DNA from: Bacillota bacterium
GTDB lineage: Bacteria > Bacillota > Clostridia > Christensenellales > Aristaeellaceae
NCBI GenBank assembly: GCA_023409955.1
Contig: JAEYQQ010000103.1
Span: 1-11,146, forward strand
Length of the DNA: 11,146 bases
Direction: 5' to 3'
Of this stretch, positions 1 to 6,306 are shown piece after piece (the stretch's first letter is position 1; the number at the start of each line of letters is the position of its first letter). The translations under genes were made by a program, and so were the position numbers. The notes below the pieces were generated by a model. It was not told the DNA's origin, did not search any database, and saw only the letters and a program-made list of their open reading frames with translations.

Positions 1-1
1 G

Positions 2-472
2 GCAACCTATACCCAGGCCATTGAAATACTGCAAAAATGCGGTGAGACCTTTGAATATCCCGTTCAATGGGGTATGGATTTGCAAACCGAGCATGAGCGG
101 TATCTTGCTGAAAAGCACTTTCAAAAGCCTGTGTTTGTATACAATTATCCCAAAGAGATCAAGGCTTTCTATATGCGTATGAACGACGATGAGAAAACCG
201 TCGCCGCAGTGGACCTGCTGGTGCCAGGGGTCGGTGAGCTCATTGGAGGCAGTCAGCGTGAAGAGCGCTATGAACGGTTGGAAAGCCGTATCAAGGAGTT
301 GGGTATGGAACCCCAGGATTACTGGTGGTACCTAGAGCTGCGTAAATACGGCGGAACACCCCATGCAGGCTTTGGCCTGGGCTTTGAACGGCTGATTATG
401 TATGTGACCGGCATGAGCAATATCCGAGATGTGATGCCCTTCCCCCGTACCACCGGCAGTGCGGATTTTTAA
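2..472 (+). CDS. asnS: Asparaginyl-tRNA synthetase, C-terminal part (5' end outside window)
   Basis: This is the last 156 residues of a class II aminoacyl-tRNA synthetase that charges tRNA-Asn with asparagine using ATP in the cytoplasm. The frame is open from base 2, so the gene starts before the window. The visible part is the end of the catalytic domain: an EHERYL stretch, a PKEIKAFYMR segment, the VPGVGELIGGSQREER block, the DYWWYLELRKYG block, and class II motif 3 (GFGLGFERL) just before the ending PFPRT. These blocks are typical of AsnRS. In AspRS and LysRS the equivalent residues differ, so AsnRS is favoured over other class IIb enzymes. The gene ends with TAA and is followed 72 bases later by a strong terminator, so it is the last gene of its transcript. 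A dedicated AsnRS suggests direct Asn-tRNA charging, though an additional amidotransferase route cannot be excluded. Confidence 0.96.
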   Translation, partial: ATYTQAIEILQKCGETFEYPVQWGMDLQTEHERYLAEKHFQKPVFVYNYPKEIKAFYMRMNDDEKTVAAVDLLVPGVGELIGGSQREERYERLESRIKELGMEPQDYWWYLELRKYGGTPHAGFGLGFERLIMYVTGMSNIRDVMPFPRTTGSADF

Positions 473-544
473 TGGGCAAATCAGGCCACAGTTCATGAGC
501 TACATTGCGTAGATCCCAAACACAAAATCAGTGGAGATTTATCG

Positions 545-578
545 AAAGCCCTACGCTTTACTTAAGCGTAGGGCTTTT
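545..578 (+). terminator. Rho-independent terminator of asnS
   Basis: A perfect 14-bp inverted repeat (545-558 with 564-577, arms AAAGCCCTACGCTT and its complement) encloses a 5-base loop. The 3' arm ends in a TTTT run. It lies 72 bases after the asnS stop. Because the 5' arm begins with AAA, the structure could also work weakly in the opposite direction. Confidence 0.9.
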
Positions 579-628
579 GATTATCAAGGATTATGACATG
601 CAGTAGTCAGCTTATATGATATATAAGT

Positions 629-868
629 ATGGTATGGTTGAAAATATTTCCCAAGACTGATCATCCTCATTCTGTCCGCTTATTGGATAGTTTGGTAAAG
701 CATAGAGATGCTGCAAATGCAAAGCGGATTGCGCACAGAATTCCACGCTAATGGGCGAAGAGCTATGTATTACGAGAATCATTTAAAAAAGGCATAATGA
801 AACGTATCATACAAATTAACGATGCAACGTATCGGATGATTATATATGAATTCGGTAAAGTCTATTAA
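629..868 (+). pseudogene. Possible broken small ORF of unknown function
   Basis: Starting at ATG 629 the frame encodes 40 residues (begins MVWLKIFPKTDHPHS, ends AKRIAHRIPR) to a TAA at 749-751. In the same frame it then continues open for 38 more codons (begins WAKSYVLRESFKKG, ends IIYEFGKVY) to TAA at 866-868. A single in-frame stop dividing two protein-like, Lys/Arg-rich halves is what a decayed gene of about 80 residues would look like. No convincing ribosome binding site precedes 629. An ATG at 797 inside the second half has only a weak AAGG upstream. I recognise no family. In an AT-rich spacer two open runs of this length can also arise by chance, so this is a tentative call. Confidence 0.2.
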
Positions 869-879
869 TGAGGCATGAC

Positions 880-898
880 GGGCGATTGATAATCGCCC
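880..898. repeat. Short GC-rich palindrome in AT-rich spacer
   Basis: GGGCGATT (880-887) and AATCGCCC (891-898) form a perfect 8-bp stem with a 3-base loop, followed by CTACGG. Neither direction has a U tract, so it is not a standard terminator. The GC-rich palindrome flanked by CCTACGG in an AT-rich spacer resembles the short interspersed palindromes that are common between genes in Clostridia; that comparison is from memory and only an inference here. Confidence 0.4.
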
Positions 899-974
899 CT
901 ACGGTGAATGGATATACTGGTGATGCCTTGTGCATATAGTATCTAGAGAAGCTGCCAAAGCTTGGTCATTATTC

Positions 975-2597
975 TTATCCTTTTCGCCCCCGCCAGATCA
1001 TGCGCATTAAGATAGCGACAAGCACAGATGCTGATAAAAAGCCCAGAAAAGCAGCCCATGGGATGCCAAACCACAATGGCGTTATGGATGCCTGACAAAT
1101 GAGTGCGGAAGATATCAACAGCGCACTGCAAAGGAAACCAATAATTAACCGGTTTACCATGCGGCTGATGTACTGCAGCGGCTTTTCAGAGCCTGTAAGT
1201 TCCAGGTTAATTTTCCCCTGCCCTCTGATTGCTGTCTGCAGGAAATCGGATAACTGATGGGGGAGCTCCAATGCCTTTTTGCTTGACCTGAGCAGGTTTC
1301 GAGCGCCTTGAGTAACTTCGTGCACCCAATCCGTATCACCAAGCAAATCACTCTTTGCATTGGCCGCCATGGCGGAAACAAAGTCCACCTCGGGACACAA
1401 CTGGCTTACCACGCCCTGAACGGTAATCATCCCCCGGCTGAGCATGGTCATGCCTTCGGGCATTTGAAGGCTGTGACGGTTGGATACAGTTAGCACTTCC
1501 TCTATCATTTTACCAATGTTCATTTGTCCCATTGCCATACTGCTGTAACGATTCATGATGCTCTCGATATCCTCATACAGCCTGGCATGATCGATGGGCT
1601 GGCGGTGTACTGCCAAGGATAATAATGCTGCCTTTACATCCTGCACATCGCTAAATACAACACCTTTGACAACACGCTTTATCAGTTGCTGCTCTCTTGG
1701 TGTTAGTCGTCCTACCATCCCAAAATCAAGATAGACAATCTTTCCATCCCGGATGGACAGGTTGCCCGGATGGGGATCAGCATGAAAAAAACCATTCTCC
1801 AAGATCTGCTTGGTAAAATTTACACAGAGCTTTTCTGCTACTTCCCGCAGGTTATACCCTTGCGCCAGCAGCTGCTCCTTTTGGTTGATGGGTATCCCGT
1901 CTACATACTCCATCACAAGCACACGCTTTGATGTATATTCGTGATACACAATGGGACAGGCAACATAAGCCGTGTCTTTTTGATCAACTGCAAAGGTCTC
2001 AATGTTTTGTGCTTCCACTTCAAAGTCCATCTCTTGTTGAGCAACAAACCACATTTCATCCAGAACGTTGCGAAAATCAATGGCTCCGCCAGTTACGCCT
2101 GTCAGCTGCAAAAGCCCTGCAGCCTTATGTAAAAGGGCCATATCCTTACACATTTGCTCATCGATGCCTACCCTTTGTACCTTGACGACGACTTTCTTAC
2201 CTTGAATAAGTTCTGCCATGTGCACCTGGGCCATGGAGGCGGCTCCGATAGGCTCCTTGTCAAAGGAGGTGAATATCGCCTCCGGAGCCTTTTCATATTC
2301 CTCAGACAATATCTCCCAAACCTTCGAAAAAGACATAGGCCGGACACTATCCCGAAGCAGGGAAAGCTCCCGTATAAATGATTCCGGGAGCAGATCCCCA
2401 CGCATGGATAGTATCTGACCTATTTTTACAAAGGTTGGACCCAGGTCTTGCAGTATCAGCCGCAGCTTTTTAGGCGTAACGCCTTTAATAACTTCGTGGC
2501 GGTACAATACCGCCAGAATTTCACGCAGACGGTGGCTGTGGGCTGTTTTACTCGCCTTCCCCACCCCCGACATCTTCTCCATCCCGCGTTTCTTCAT
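975..2597 (-). CDS. AarF/UbiB family (ABC1/ADCK) atypical kinase-like membrane protein
   Basis: A 540-residue member of the UbiB/ABC1 protein-kinase-like family, whose members act as membrane-associated ATPases or kinases in quinone and other lipid processes. Family hallmarks are visible: the KxGQ motif (KIGQ, residues 58-61), the alanine-rich nucleotide loop GAASMAQVH (about 118-126), the VVVKVQ lysine (139), the QQEMDFEVEA acidic motif (about 187-196), HADPHPGN (272-279) and the DFG metal-binding motif (291-293). Two hydrophobic helices close the protein (about 484-503 and 510-533), giving the usual C-terminal membrane anchor. The ATG at 2597 is preferred because GGAGAAGG (2601-2608) stands 3 bases before it. 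A TTG at 2618 and ATGs at 2582 and 2573 are alternatives. All of these starts lie inside the upstream phasin-like gene, with which it overlaps by about 50 nt. The substrate is unknown. If the host is an anaerobe without ubiquinone, a role in quinone synthesis is doubtful. Confidence 0.93.
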   Translation of the reverse strand: MKKRGMEKMSGVGKASKTAHSHRLREILAVLYRHEVIKGVTPKKLRLILQDLGPTFVKIGQILSMRGDLLPESFIRELSLLRDSVRPMSFSKVWEILSEEYEKAPEAIFTSFDKEPIGAASMAQVHMAELIQGKKVVVKVQRVGIDEQMCKDMALLHKAAGLLQLTGVTGGAIDFRNVLDEMWFVAQQEMDFEVEAQNIETFAVDQKDTAYVACPIVYHEYTSKRVLVMEYVDGIPINQKEQLLAQGYNLREVAEKLCVNFTKQILENGFFHADPHPGNLSIRDGKIVYLDFGMVGRLTPREQQLIKRVVKGVVFSDVQDVKAALLSLAVHRQPIDHARLYEDIESIMNRYSSMAMGQMNIGKMIEEVLTVSNRHSLQMPEGMTMLSRGMITVQGVVSQLCPEVDFVSAMAANAKSDLLGDTDWVHEVTQGARNLLRSSKKALELPHQLSDFLQTAIRGQGKINLELTGSEKPLQYISRMVNRLIIGFLCSALLISSALICQASITPLWFGIPWAAFLGFLSASVLVAILMRMIWRGRKG

Positions 2598-2907
2598 CCA
2601 CCTTCTCCATGGCCTCAATCTGTTCCCTGACCGCCTTCAATTGCTCCTTGGTCATGGAGCGCAGGTTGTCTACTACATCTTCTACCTTTGCTTTGCTTTC
2701 GGTAAAGATGGGGGCCACTTTTTCATCAAAGGTCTTTTTTACCTTGCGGCTCAGCTCTTCGTTAAGAACCTTGCCCTGTTCCCAGGTGATCTCGCCTTTT
2801 TTCGCCAGCTGATCCACCAATTCCTTGGATTTCTCAGCAGTTGTGGCAACGGCGCCAAGGCCGGCCAGCAGTATCTTTTTCAAATCATCGCCAATGGTAT
2901 TGCTCAT
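2548..2907 (-). CDS. Phasin-family-like coiled-coil protein
   Basis: A 119-residue protein resembling the short phasin-like proteins of Clostridia that are often named as polyhydroxyalkanoate granule-associated. An N-terminal amphipathic, weakly hydrophobic helix (KKILLAGLGAVATTAEKS, about 10-27) is followed by a charged helix with the phrase KKGEITWEQGKVLNEEL (36-52). A long heptad-like region rich in Glu, Lys, Val and Leu (about 55-105) should form a coiled coil. The tail is acidic and glycine-rich (EDVGGGEGE). There is no signal peptide or membrane helix. The start is firm: AGGAGG stands 7 bases before ATG 2907. The C-terminal 16 codons overlap the start of the UbiB-family gene in another frame, implying coupled synthesis. 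No PHA synthase is in view, so a role in PHA storage is not supported. A lipid-binding or scaffold role for the UbiB partner is a guess. Confidence 0.75.
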   Translation of the reverse strand: MSNTIGDDLKKILLAGLGAVATTAEKSKELVDQLAKKGEITWEQGKVLNEELSRKVKKTFDEKVAPIFTESKAKVEDVVDNLRSMTKEQLKAVREQIEAMEKVDEETRDGEDVGGGEGE

Positions 2908-2968
2908 GATAGATCCTCCTTCCCAAGTGGGTCAAAATGAGTATATCGCGTTTTGAGTAATGGTACTA

Positions 2969-2996
2969 TTCATATTTTCCCAAATATGCTGTGCAA
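2969..2996 (-). promoter_or_regulatory. Possible sigma-A promoter for phasin-ubiB, with palindrome in spacer
   Basis: Read on the minus strand, TTGCAC (2991-2996) and TATGAA (2969-2974) are separated by 16 bases. They match the -35 and -10 consensus at 4/6 each. The spacer contains a 7-bp inverted repeat (CATATTT 2971-2977 and AAATATG 2982-2988, loop of 4) that touches the -10 box and could be an operator. This is a weak prediction; a TATACT further downstream is an alternative -10. Confidence 0.3.
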
Positions 2997-3014
2997 TACC
3001 CAAACCGTCATATT

Positions 3015-4331
3015 TTACGTTTCATCGTTGCTTGACAGCTCATCATAACCCTCATCGGGAAGAAGTGCTTTTGCCTGACCTTCCTCCAGTGCCTCCACCT
3101 TGCGCAGGTGGCGCTCAATGGTCCTTGTGCGGCTAAAAGCCAGGTCTACCGAATCAGATGCCTGACGAAGACGTTTTTGCGTGTTTTCAAGCATCAAGGC
3201 AAACTTGCCAAAGTCAGTTTTCACAGCACCCAGCAGCTTCCAAACCTCAGCAGAACGCTTCTCGATGGCCAGTGTCCTAAATCCCATTTGCAGGCTGTTG
3301 AGCAGCGCAGTCAGTGTGGAGGGCCCTGCGATGACCACTCGCTGCATCCGCTGTAATTCATCCACCAGGGTCATATCCCGCATGACCTCCGCATACAGCC
3401 CCTCCAGGGGCAGGAACATAATGGCGAAGTCTGTGGTGTGGGGTGGTGCCACATACTTGTCGGAAATACGCTTTGCTTCAGCTTTTAAGGCTTGAGCAAG
3501 TTCCTTACGTGCATCGGCCGTCTTTGCGGCGTCAGCCTGTTCCTGAGCCTCCAGAACGCGAATAAAGGCCTCCTGAGGGAACTTGCTGTCTATGGGCAGG
3601 TATACGGGCTTCTCATTGCCCTCCTGCTTTCCAGGCAGCTTTAGTGCGTACTCTACCCGCTCTGCAGAACCAGGCTTGACTGCCACATTGGCATCATACT
3701 GATTGGGAGCAAGAACCTGGGATAAAAGATTGCTCAGCTGCATTTCTCCCCATATGCCGCGAGACTTGACATTGGATAGGACTTTTTTCAAGTCCCCCAC
3801 GCCGCTGGCAAGGGCCTGCATTTCACCAAGACCTTTGTACACTTCTTCCAGCCTTGTTGAGACTTGTGAAAAGCTCTCCCCAAGACGTTTATCCAAGGTT
3901 TCATGCAGCTTTTCATCTACGGTGCGGCGCATTTCCTCCAGCTTTTGCATGTTCTCTTTTTGCAGCTTGCTCATGCCATCAGACAGCGTATCCCGCATTT
4001 TATCCAACCGGTCCTCTTGAACCCTGGAAACGTTCTGCATTTGCCGCTGCAAGGATTCAAGCTGCATGTTCTGGTTGGATGTGATTTGGGTCAAGGTATT
4101 GATGATGCTGTCGTTCATACCCCGAAGGGCCGCAGCATTATCCGAGCGTTGGTTAGCGCCATCCTGACCCAAAGCATACAGCGCATCGTCTATGCTTTGT
4201 CCCCACTGATCCAGCCGATAAGCCAGTTCCTTATGCCTTGCAGCAGTCTTTTGGAGCTGGATGAAGGCCAGAATAAGCAAAAGCAAAATCAGTATGGTAA
4301 TGGCAGCTAGAAGGTAAATGATCCAATCCAT
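3015..4331 (-). CDS. rmuC: DNA recombination protein RmuC family
   Basis: A 438-residue RmuC-family protein. The family is linked to limiting DNA rearrangements at inverted repeats and carries a predicted PD-(D/E)xK nuclease fold; the biochemical activity is not well established. An N-terminal membrane helix (about 3-25, ILILLLLILAF) is followed by a long coiled coil (about 30-175, many Gln, Glu and Lys heptads). The nuclease-like domain follows (about 185-400): GIWGE (E196), RVEYALKLP (E227) and LPIDSKFP (D248, K250) supply the expected acidic and lysine residues. The conserved APPHTTDFAIMFLPLEGLY block is at 296-313. AAGGAG lies 11 bases before the ATG, a slightly long but acceptable spacing. 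It follows recR by 65 bases, separated by a hairpin, and probably belongs to the ybaB-recR transcript. Length is normal for the family. Confidence 0.93.
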   Translation of the reverse strand: MDWIIYLLAAITILILLLLILAFIQLQKTAARHKELAYRLDQWGQSIDDALYALGQDGANQRSDNAAALRGMNDSIINTLTQITSNQNMQLESLQRQMQNVSRVQEDRLDKMRDTLSDGMSKLQKENMQKLEEMRRTVDEKLHETLDKRLGESFSQVSTRLEEVYKGLGEMQALASGVGDLKKVLSNVKSRGIWGEMQLSNLLSQVLAPNQYDANVAVKPGSAERVEYALKLPGKQEGNEKPVYLPIDSKFPQEAFIRVLEAQEQADAAKTADARKELAQALKAEAKRISDKYVAPPHTTDFAIMFLPLEGLYAEVMRDMTLVDELQRMQRVVIAGPSTLTALLNSLQMGFRTLAIEKRSAEVWKLLGAVKTDFGKFALMLENTQKRLRQASDSVDLAFSRTRTIERHLRKVEALEEGQAKALLPDEGYDELSSNDET

Positions 4332-4366
4332 ACGCTTTCGTGCTCCTTAATGATCTACTTTATGCA

Positions 4367-4394
4367 ACAGGGGCAGCTTTGCCGCTGCCCCTGT
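4367..4394 (-). terminator. Strong hairpin between recR and rmuC (terminator, attenuator or processing site)
   Basis: A perfect 11-bp inverted repeat (ACAGGGGCAGC 4367-4377 with its complement 4384-4394, 6-base loop) starts two bases after the recR stop. On the minus strand it is followed by TGTTGCATAAAG, which is not a U tract, so it is a poor intrinsic terminator in the direction of the genes. It may reduce read-through or protect the recR 3' end. On the plus strand the sequence that follows (CTTTATATTT) is more T-rich, but no plus-strand gene ends here. Confidence 0.55.
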
Positions 4395-4396
4395 CT

Positions 4397-4996
4397 TTAT
4401 ATTTCTCTTCGGCCTTCCATAGCCTTGGCCAGGGTGATCTCATCAGCATATTCCAAATCGCTACCAACCGGCACACCATGGGCAATGCGAGTGACCTTCA
4501 GGCCCATTGGTTTTAAAAGCCTTGCGATGTAGGCGGCAGTGGCCTCACCCTCGATATCCGGATTGGTGGCCAGTATGACCTCCTGGATATCCTCCTTGCC
4601 CACCCGCATCAGCAATTCCTTGATGCGTATATCCTCCGGCCCAATGCCGTCCATGGGCGAGAGCGTGCCGTGAAGCACATGATAGCCGCCTTTATATTCC
4701 CGGATGCGTTCCATGGCTGCCACATCCCTGGGATCCCTGACGACACACAACTGGCCGTTTCGCCGCTTTTCGTCAGTGCACAGGGCGCATGTGTCATCCA
4801 CGGCATAATTTCCGCACAGACTGCAGTAACGGATGGCCTTGCGGCCCTGCCATATGGCAGCAGCCAGTTCATGAACATCCTCCTGCGGCAGGCTGATGAT
4901 ATGGTATGCCAGCCGTTGTGCGGTTTTTTGCCCGATACCTGGCAGCCTGGCCAATTGGCCTACCATACGGGCAATGGGCTCCAATTGCTGTGCCAT
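4397..4996 (-). CDS. recR: Recombination mediator protein RecR
   Basis: A 199-residue RecR, the usual family length. With RecO and RecF it loads RecA on SSB-coated single-stranded gaps. Domains in order: a helix-hairpin-helix (LARLPGIGQKTAQRLAYHI, about 15-33), a four-cysteine zinc finger (C58, C61, C70, C73 in CSLCGN...CALC), a Toprim domain (VVRDPRDVAAMER from 85, GTLSPMDGIGPEDI 110-123, LATNPDIEGEATAAYI 142-157), and the C-terminal GVPVGSDLEYADEITLAKAMEGR. The start lies two bases after the ybaB stop. The nearest purine-rich motif (GGGTGG, inside the ybaB end) is weak, so translation is probably coupled to ybaB. ybaB-recR is a conserved pair; the dnaX gene that often precedes it is absent here. 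Confidence 0.97.
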   Translation of the reverse strand: MAQQLEPIARMVGQLARLPGIGQKTAQRLAYHIISLPQEDVHELAAAIWQGRKAIRYCSLCGNYAVDDTCALCTDEKRRNGQLCVVRDPRDVAAMERIREYKGGYHVLHGTLSPMDGIGPEDIRIKELLMRVGKEDIQEVILATNPDIEGEATAAYIARLLKPMGLKVTRIAHGVPVGSDLEYADEITLAKAMEGRREI

Positions 4997-4998
4997 AC

Positions 4999-5337
4999 TT
5001 AAAACATGCCACCCATGCCGGGGTTCAGCCGGTTCATTTCGGCCTCGCGGGTTTCTTCACCCTTTCGAAGGGCTTCGTTCACCGCAGCCATGATCAGGTC
5101 CTGCAACATATCCACATCCTCCGGATCCACCACTTGGGGATCCAGTGTAATGGCTTTCAGTTCACGCTTGCCGCTAACCGTCACCTTCACCATGCCGCCG
5201 CCTGATGCAGCTTCATATTCACGATGATCAAGCTCCGATTGTGCCTTTTCCATTTGTTCCTGAAGCTTTTGTGCCTGCCGCATCAACTGCTGCATATTTG
5301 CACCGCCGCCGAAGCCGCCGAAATTATTTCTTGCCAT
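4999..5337 (-). CDS. ybaB: YbaB/EbfC family nucleoid-associated DNA-binding protein
   Basis: A 112-residue YbaB/EbfC protein. The family forms tweezer-like dimers that bind DNA. The N-terminus is Gly/Asn-rich (MARNNFGGFGGGANM), followed by a Gln-rich helix (MQQLMRQAQKLQEQMEKAQSE), the EYEAASGGGMVKVTVSGKREL strand region (41-60), LDPQVVDPEDVDMLQDLI (65-82), a helix NEALRKGEE, and a Met/Gly tail. Reading is open to a Met at 5406, but the ATG at 5337 is the start: GGAGG is 8 bases before it and family homologues begin with this Met. A near-consensus promoter directly upstream makes it the first gene of a ybaB-recR(-rmuC) transcript. Confidence 0.95.
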   Translation of the reverse strand: MARNNFGGFGGGANMQQLMRQAQKLQEQMEKAQSELDHREYEAASGGGMVKVTVSGKRELKAITLDPQVVDPEDVDMLQDLIMAAVNEALRKGEETREAEMNRLNPGMGGMF

Positions 5338-5377
5338 GCCATCATCCTCCAAGTTGACAATGATTTTCATTCTCCTC

Positions 5378-5406
5378 ATTATACAGGATTTATGGCAGGC
5401 TGCCAA
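5378..5406 (-). promoter_or_regulatory. Sigma-A promoter of ybaB-recR
   Basis: On the minus strand, TTGGCA (5401-5406, 5/6 to TTGACA) and a perfect TATAAT (5378-5383) are separated by exactly 17 bases. Transcription should start near 5371, leaving a leader of about 33 bases that holds the GGAGG of ybaB. The promoter begins five bases beyond the stop of the upstream DUF4097-like gene, so ybaB is separately controlled. Confidence 0.85.
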
Positions 5407-5411
5407 CTGTT

Positions 5412-6164
5412 TTATGCTTTTGAGGCATTATCAAGGGTGGAGATGATGTTTAAATTACCGGATACGGCGCTGCAGCGAACAATGCTTCCGCCATCTTTCA
5501 AGGTAATACCAGATGTGTGTACACGTCCGCTTACAGCCTTTAATGATGCGTCCAAGGTATCAGTTGGAACCAGCAGCTCCACGTCACCGGATACGCTGTT
5601 GGCTTCCACCCGGCTAAAGGGAGCGCGGAACTCCAGCCATGTATCCCCACTGACACAGCTTAAGCGTGCCTGGTCAAAAGCAATGCTCTGAAGCCTGGCA
5701 CCGCCGCTGACTGTGCGAAGGTTCAACCGTTCGCCTGTTAAGTCGCCGCACTTTATATTTCCGCTGACAGTACGCAGGCCAAGGGTTTGTGATGCTACTG
5801 CCATGGCCCGAAGATCGCCGGACACTGTTTCAAGTGTCACAGCCGTGCCTTTGACGCCGCGGCTGTTTAGGAGCCCGCTAACTGTATGGGCATCAATCGC
5901 TCCTCGCCAGCCCCTTGGAATGCGTATGCACACCTGCGTCCATTTGTGGGAGATTATATTCAAGGAGAAGATCAAAGCCGGTTGCTCCACCACCAAGCGG
6001 CCATCCTGTTCTTCAACTCGCAGATCTGTTACCGATTGGTCATCTCCTGCTGCCAGTACCTGAATCTCTTGAACATCATCTGCAATAAGCTCCAGCTGCG
6101 CCCAAGTTAGGCGGCAGTACAACTCGCTGATGCGCTCCTTGGGAAAGCTGAAATTCTTTTCCAT
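5412..6164 (-). CDS. DUF4097-like beta-strand repeat protein (eight VSG repeats)
   Basis: A 250-residue protein of unknown function that matches the DUF4097 type of repeat protein. After an N-terminal segment of about 90 residues come eight copies of a repeat marked by Val-Ser-Gly, at residues 95, 114, 133, 152, 171, 191, 211 and 234. The first five copies are exactly 19 residues apart, then 20, 20 and 23. Alternating hydrophobic residues between the VSG turns suggest a right-handed beta-helix or solenoid. There is no signal peptide or membrane segment, so it is probably cytoplasmic or peripheral. The start is supported by AGGGAGGT 9 bases upstream; a second GGAGG directly touches the ATG. 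Related proteins in Bacillota include YvlB and LiaX-type envelope-stress proteins (from family knowledge); nothing here proves such a role. It has its own predicted promoter and is not obviously functionally tied to ybaB. Confidence 0.8.
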   Translation of the reverse strand: MEKNFSFPKERISELYCRLTWAQLELIADDVQEIQVLAAGDDQSVTDLRVEEQDGRLVVEQPALIFSLNIISHKWTQVCIRIPRGWRGAIDAHTVSGLLNSRGVKGTAVTLETVSGDLRAMAVASQTLGLRTVSGNIKCGDLTGERLNLRTVSGGARLQSIAFDQARLSCVSGDTWLEFRAPFSRVEANSVSGDVELLVPTDTLDASLKAVSGRVHTSGITLKDGGSIVRCSAVSGNLNIISTLDNASKA

Positions 6165-6194
6165 CCTCCGTGACCTCCCTTTCCAGTTACTTAT

Positions 6195-6223
6195 ATGATA
6201 CCACCATATGTATCTGATTACAA
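6195..6223 (-). promoter_or_regulatory. Likely sigma-A promoter of the DUF4097-like gene
   Basis: On the minus strand, TTGTAA (6218-6223, 4/6) and TATCAT (6195-6200, 5/6) are separated by 17 bases. They lie about 30 bases before the start codon and downstream of the groL terminator. A 5-bp inverted repeat (GATAC/GTATC, 6197-6214) overlaps the -10 box. Confidence 0.55.
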
Positions 6224-6270
6224 ATTAGATAATAATTAAAAACAGATGGAAAGTTCTCAGAAATAGCCAA

Positions 6271-6300
6271 AAAGAAAAAATGGCGCCGAAGCGCCATTTT
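6271..6300 (-). terminator. Rho-independent terminator of groES-groL
   Basis: On the minus strand a perfect 10-bp stem (AAAATGGCGC and complement, 6291-6300 with 6277-6286) is closed by a stable TTCG tetraloop and followed by a T-rich tract (TTTTTTCTTT). It begins 6 bases after the groL stop. Confidence 0.93.
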
Positions 6301-6306
6301 CTCAAA

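Larger units (their letters stand above)
579..974. other. Gene-poor, AT-richer intergenic stretch between convergent asnS and ubiB
   Basis: About 400 bases hold no intact gene. The base composition is clearly more AT-rich than the flanking genes. Two things can be seen in it: a plus-strand frame of about 80 codons broken by one stop (629-868), and a short palindrome (880-898); both are listed separately. No tRNA, transposase fragment or clear terminator for the minus-strand ubiB gene was found. A weak 5-bp hairpin (AAGCT/AGCTT near 950-964) lies close to the ubiB stop but lacks a U tract. Confidence 0.6.

Noticed and set aside
880..898. Terminator for ubiB
   Set aside because: The hairpin has no U tract on the minus strand and lies about 75 bases beyond the stop.
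975..2618. ubiB starting at TTG 2618
   Set aside because: AGGGA upstream makes it possible, but the ATG at 2597 has a better Shine-Dalgarno and a common start codon.
3903..4310. Plus-strand ORF of 135 codons antisense to rmuC
   Set aside because: It is antisense to the coiled-coil part of rmuC, with no ribosome binding site or family match.
4999..5406. ybaB starting at 5406
   Set aside because: The extra 23 residues cross the consensus promoter and lack family similarity; ATG 5337 has a strong GGAGG.
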